From Endozoicomonas montiporae CL-33 (GTDB lineage: Bacteria; Pseudomonadota; Gammaproteobacteria; Pseudomonadales; Endozoicomonadaceae), in NCBI RefSeq assembly GCF_001583435.1, contig NZ_CP013251.1:1196001-1260000 (forward strand): a DNA stretch of 64,000 nt, written 5' to 3'. The notes below the pieces were generated by a model. That model made no database searches. It saw nothing but the letters and a program-made list of their open reading frames with translations, and had not been told where the DNA came from. Below, one piece after another: positions 61,089 through 64,000 of this stretch. Numbering within the stretch: position 1 is the first letter of the stretch; every line of letters starts with the position of its first letter. A program made the translations under genes and the position numbers.

Positions 61089-61922
61089 TCATGCAAAGTG
61101 AATTGCCTTAGGCGTTTTATAACTCAACGACTGGTGTAATCGTTCAGTGTTGTAAAACTCAAAGTATTCATCCAGCCCAGTATAAAGCTCTGGAACAGTC
61201 TGAAATTCATGCGTGTACAGCCATTCATGTTTGACGGAGCGCCACAGCCTCTCGACAAAAATGTTATCCAGTGCTCGCCCTTTCCCGTCCATGCTGATAC
61301 GTATTTCCCGTTCCTGAAGAGGTGCCAGAAAATCATTACTGGTAAACTGACACCCTTGGTCAGTGTTGAATATATCAGGTTCACCTTGTTCCAAAGCTCG
61401 ACCCAGCGCATGAATACAGAAGTCTGCATCCAGTGTGTTCGACAGCTCCCAGCTGACCACGTAACGGCTGTACCAGTCAATAATGGCAACCAGATACATA
61501 AACCCCTGAGGCATCGGGCAGTACGTAATATCAGTACTCCAGACCTGATTGGGTCTCACAATATCAACGCCGTTCAACAAGTACGGGTAAACCTTATGCT
61601 CTTTGTTTCTCAGGCTTGTGCCCGGTTTTGGTCCGACAGCCTGTATGCCCATCAGCCTCATAAGTCGCTGTATACGCTTCCTGTTGACCGGAAAGCCCTG
61701 CTCATTCAGCCATGCAGTTATCTTACGACTGCCGTAAAACGGTGTACGTGTATACTGCTCATCAATGAGCCTCATCAGATTCAGATTCTCAGGGCTTTCC
61801 AAAGCTGGAGAAGCTTGGTAATACCAGCTTGACCTGCTTAACCCAACCAGTTCACATTGGCGCTGAATGCTGATCTTCGAGTGATCCGGGTCTATGCATC
61901 TCCGTTTGTCATCAATGGACAT
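61089..61922 (-). CDS. IS3-family transposase OrfB (integrase core)
   Basis: The 277-residue rve-type domain includes WSTDITYCPMPQGFMYLVAIIDWYSRYVVSWEL (first Asp), FNTDQGCQFTSNDF (second Asp) and GRALDNIFVERLWRSVKHEWLY (Glu). The D-D-E triad is complete. It is made as an OrfA-OrfB fusion through a -1 shift at the run of nine A (minus strand, 61938-61930). It overlaps OrfA by 11 bp. Confidence 0.95.
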   Translation of the reverse strand: MSIDDKRRCIDPDHSKISIQRQCELVGLSRSSWYYQASPALESPENLNLMRLIDEQYTRTPFYGSRKITAWLNEQGFPVNRKRIQRLMRLMGIQAVGPKPGTSLRNKEHKVYPYLLNGVDIVRPNQVWSTDITYCPMPQGFMYLVAIIDWYSRYVVSWELSNTLDADFCIHALGRALEQGEPDIFNTDQGCQFTSNDFLAPLQEREIRISMDGKGRALDNIFVERLWRSVKHEWLYTHEFQTVPELYTGLDEYFEFYNTERLHQSLSYKTPKAIHFA

Positions 61923-62196
61923 TGCCAGATTTTTTTTTCAACCAGTCCAGCTCCATTTTAAGCCGTCCGATCTCCTGATACAGGGGGGCAGTGAGCACAT
62001 CTGGATCTACCTCTGGCCGTGCCCTGCCGAAGACTTCTGGAACCCCCTGGAGTAGCTGTCGCTTCCACTGGCTAACCTGAACGGCTGCAACTTCGTGTTC
62101 GCTTGCCAGCTGGTTTATGGTCTTTTCGCCCTTGTAGGCTTCGAGTGCTACCTGTGCCTTAAATTCGGGCTTATGTCGTTTTCTTTTTGCTGTCAT
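61912..62196 (-). CDS. IS3-family OrfA (helix-turn-helix)
   Basis: From ATG 62196 (preceded by GGAGGG; upstream ATG 62217 is less likely) the protein has 94 residues. KRKRHKPEFKAQVALEAYKGEKTINQLASEHEVAAVQVSQWKRQLL is the IS3-type helix-turn-helix. A leucine-zipper-like tail (PLYQEIGRLKMELDWLKKK) ends at the slippery run of nine A used to shift into OrfB. Confidence 0.93.
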   Translation of the reverse strand: MTAKRKRHKPEFKAQVALEAYKGEKTINQLASEHEVAAVQVSQWKRQLLQGVPEVFGRARPEVDPDVLTAPLYQEIGRLKMELDWLKKKSGNVH

Positions 62197-62553
62197 GATT
62201 CCCTCCTGCAGGGTCATCTTACAGCCAGAAAACTTAACTTAGCTACCTGTCCAGTTTATGGGGTCCATCATAGTGTCGCTCATAGGCTCCCCAATCATCG
62301 GTGTAAAATTTATTAATACCAAATGGCTTCAGAAGTGTTTTGAGTTCTTTAAAAACTTCATCTTTCCGTTTTCCGAAAACATAAGCAAGCACGGTATTTG
62401 TAGCGTGATCAACAGCATACCAAAGCCAGCGTTGGTTCGATTTATCATGAACATACGACCACTGCTCATCTAGCTCAGCCTCTTGGCAGACAAGCCCTAC
62501 ATGAATAATTGCATCTGACTTGAGATCAATAGTTTGAATATTTGGGTTGACCT

Positions 62554-62835
62554 TTACCAGACCGCTTTCTTTTTTTTTAGAGTCTTTATTACTGTTGTCT
62601 TGCTTATTCCGAGTACTTTACTTGTATCCCTGATTCCGCTGCCATTTATTGCCATATCGATGATTTTTTCTTTAACGCCAGGCTCACAGGCCTTGTAGCG
62701 ATATTCAAGCATGAAGGTTTTGATTTCACATTTGTCATTACAGCAATAGTATCGTGGAACATCATGAGTGCTGTATCCGAAAGGCCGAACTTGGTTACTG
62801 CCACATGTTGTACAGAGGACTTGCGTAAGGCACAT
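62554..62835 (-). CDS. IS1-family InsA
   Basis: The 93-residue protein has the InsA zinc-finger CTTCGSNQVRPFGYSTHDVPRYYCCNDKC and the helix-turn-helix MAINGSGIRDTSKVLGISKTTVIKTLKKK. It is complete and ends at the A9 frameshift run. Alone it acts as repressor of IS1 in known systems. Confidence 0.92.
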   Translation of the reverse strand: MCLTQVLCTTCGSNQVRPFGYSTHDVPRYYCCNDKCEIKTFMLEYRYKACEPGVKEKIIDMAINGSGIRDTSKVLGISKTTVIKTLKKKKAVW

Positions 62836-62991
62836 TTTTAAACCGCATTTTTCAAAGTTGCCGAATGTCGTATTTTAGCAGACAGGGCTAGAATCACAGA
62901 ACTGTGCCACTACCAAATTTTGCATCCTTTTTATCGTTTAAGCGTCTTTATAGTCAGAAACACGATTTACTGATTTCAAAAGGCACTAAAC

Positions 62992-63933
62992 ATGAAAAAG
63001 ACTCTGGTTGCTGCAGCAATGGCAGCACTAATGGCAACGCCTGCATTTTCTGATTCAGCAGAATCTGAAACTTTATTGGAAACTTCTATGTCTGCAAAGC
63101 TTGCTGAATACGCTCAGGCTCAAAGCTTTGTCTCTGCAAGCATGCTCTATCAGTTACTTGAAACAAATGAGAATACCGTTGTCATTGGTGTTCTAGATCC
63201 GGGTAAAGGCGCAGAGCCTATTTCAGGTTCTCATACTTTATGGCGGTACGATTACTCTTCCCCGAGTAAACGCTTTCAGGACAGTAGCAAGACAATGCAA
63301 ATCGACACTGAAGCTATGACTTCTATTCTTGGTCAGTTTGGTGCATCTGAAGACTCAACCATTGTTGTTTATGCTCAGGGTGATTTGCACGATGCATTCA
63401 GACTGTACTGGCAAATCAAAATGCTTGGTCATAGTGATGTCAGGTATTTGGATGGCGGTCTGGATGCGTGGGTGGCAGCAGGTTATCCCACTGGAGATAG
63501 AAATGTTGCCTCTGACGCTGCGGAGTACAAAGCACAAAATGTGAACACAATCCAGCTGGCGACCTATGAAATGGTCAGGAATGCGGTTGATAATCCTGAC
63601 TGGGTGATTCTGGATGTGCGAACAGCTGAAGAGTATGCAGGAACATCCAGCTATTTTCCCGGTGCAACCCGGGCAGGTGTAATTCCGAGCAGCCAATGGG
63701 TTGAGTGGACGAATGCGCAAAATGAAGATGGTAGCCTGAAATCTCTAAAAGAGCTGGAAGATACTTACGGTAAAATAGTTCGCGGTAAAAAGGTTATTGT
63801 TTACTGCCACACCGGAGTTAGGGCAGCGCATACCGCTATGATGCTATCTGAAGCTTTAGGCGCGGATGACGTCCATGTTTACGATGGCTCATGGACTGAA
63901 TGGAGTCATCTGGATTCAGCTCAGGATCATTAA
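62992..63933 (+). CDS. Periplasmic tandem-rhodanese sulfurtransferase
   Basis: The 313-residue protein has a signal peptide (MKKTLVAAAMAALMATPAFSDSA). Two rhodanese domains follow. The first (about 40-170) has VVYAQGDLHDAFR where the active loop should be, with Ala in place of the catalytic Cys. The second (about 185-310) has VIVYCHTGVRAAHTAMM with Cys272 in place, after ILDVRTAEEYAGTSSYFPGATRAGVIPSSQWVEW. This is the 3-mercaptopyruvate/thiosulfate sulfurtransferase layout. The IS1 element ends 77 bp upstream, so its promoter may lie partly in the IS. Confidence 0.9.
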   Translation: MKKTLVAAAMAALMATPAFSDSAESETLLETSMSAKLAEYAQAQSFVSASMLYQLLETNENTVVIGVLDPGKGAEPISGSHTLWRYDYSSPSKRFQDSSKTMQIDTEAMTSILGQFGASEDSTIVVYAQGDLHDAFRLYWQIKMLGHSDVRYLDGGLDAWVAAGYPTGDRNVASDAAEYKAQNVNTIQLATYEMVRNAVDNPDWVILDVRTAEEYAGTSSYFPGATRAGVIPSSQWVEWTNAQNEDGSLKSLKELEDTYGKIVRGKKVIVYCHTGVRAAHTAMMLSEALGADDVHVYDGSWTEWSHLDSAQDH

Positions 63934-64000
63934 GTAAGCGGTTGTCTCTGGCTGGCATCCACAAGGCTGTCAGTCAGTACTCCATTCCTGAAACCTGCTA

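Larger units (their letters stand above)
61018..62272 (-). mobile_element. Intact IS3-family insertion sequence
   Basis: Ends read TATGGTGGACCCCACTG at the left and TATGATGGACCCCATAAA at the right (reverse complement). The 3-bp direct repeat GTG flanks it (61015-61017, 62273-62275). The ends were set by restoring the InsB frame. Two overlapping frames, orfA and orfB, are complete, so the element looks active. Length is 1255 bp. Confidence 0.9.
60820..62570 (-). pseudogene. IS1 InsB transposase, split by IS3
   Basis: The upstream part (62570-62273) reads VKVNPNIQTIDLKSDAIIHVGL, then DEQWSYVHDKSNQRWLWYAVDHATN and KFYTDDWGAYERH. The downstream part (61017-60820) continues LDENMHIIGKANTQKIERKNLNFRTWIKRLARKTICFSK. 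Removing the IS3 element and one copy of GTG restores a continuous InsB frame across the junction at ERH-LDENMH. InsA to InsB is expected to be by -1 frameshift at a run of nine A (62578-62570). The insertion kills this transposase. Confidence 0.88.
60802..62914 (-). mobile_element. IS1-family element, interrupted
   Basis: Inverted ends begin GGTAGTGGGCCAGAACTG (60802) and GGTAGTGGCACAGTTCTG (reverse complement of the right end at 62914). An 8-bp direct repeat AAATTTTG lies at both flanks (60794-60801 and 62915-62922). This is the target duplication size expected of IS1. It encodes InsA and InsB on the minus strand and is split by an IS3-family element; without that insert and its duplication it is about 855 bp. 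Confidence 0.92.

Noticed and set aside
1..64000. tRNA, rRNA and prophage genes
   Set aside because: I looked for tRNA cloverleaf ends, rRNA core motifs and phage structural or integrase genes and found none.

Overview
The window looks like a chromosomal segment of a marine, host-associated gammaproteobacterium of the Oceanospirillales. Endozoicomonadaceae (Endozoicomonas) is my best guess. The core blocks have Pseudomonas/Oceanospirillales-type synteny: argC, DUF6776, bactofilin, erpA, anmK, an M23 peptidase and tyrS lie close together. These blocks are broken up by AT-richer islands with IS remnants, palindromic repeats and one gene encoding an animal-type ephrin domain. The genus assignment is inference; no rRNA or tRNA gene is visible.

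Layout. 1-9200: a cut-off gene, a conserved hypothetical, an RND efflux pump with divergent TetR regulator, a di-heme oxidoreductase and a YeiH-type transporter. 9300-19100: a TAXI-TRAP uptake system, a tandem-domain pterin synthase-like protein, orphan bioA, a CBS protein, a dicarboxylate/amino-acid symporter, a histidine phosphatase, a metallo-hydrolase and an OmpA-like lipoprotein. 19100-25800 (accessory island): an ORF-less remnant of a bacterial class C-like group II intron sitting directly behind an intrinsic terminator, a very large secreted protein of unknown function with a palindromic DNA repeat inserted in frame, an IS1634 transposase fragment, a secreted ephrin-like protein, and another transposase remnant.

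25970-34800: a GDCC-motif protein, the ackA-pta acetate pathway operon with an FNR/Anr-type site upstream, a DUF805 protein, hemJ, a ClC channel with CBS domain, an LrgA/LrgB pair and a DUF3820 protein. 35000-46300: argC to tyrS, with a 57-aa membrane protein too short for routine calling, an MscS channel and an L-lactate dehydrogenase. 46380-49311: the three AmmeMemoRadiSam genes. 49490-59150: an autotransporter-barrel protein, a LonB-like protease, dacB and a Gld-type ABC transporter operon lacking the DUF4340 gene I would expect at its end. 59170-64000: a possible kinase-fold protein, a hypothetical, an IS1-family element split by an intact IS3-family element (both with readable target duplications), and a periplasmic double rhodanese.

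Repeats form a theme. Three elements of 159-161 bp (34800, 41883, 48037) are imperfect palindromes over their full length, each flanked by TA. Two other, related-looking palindromes (1292, 19710) share a conserved 3' tail. The most interesting single locus is the ephrin-like gene at 23858-25000, next to the large secreted protein; together they look like host-interaction factors in a mobile-element-rich island.
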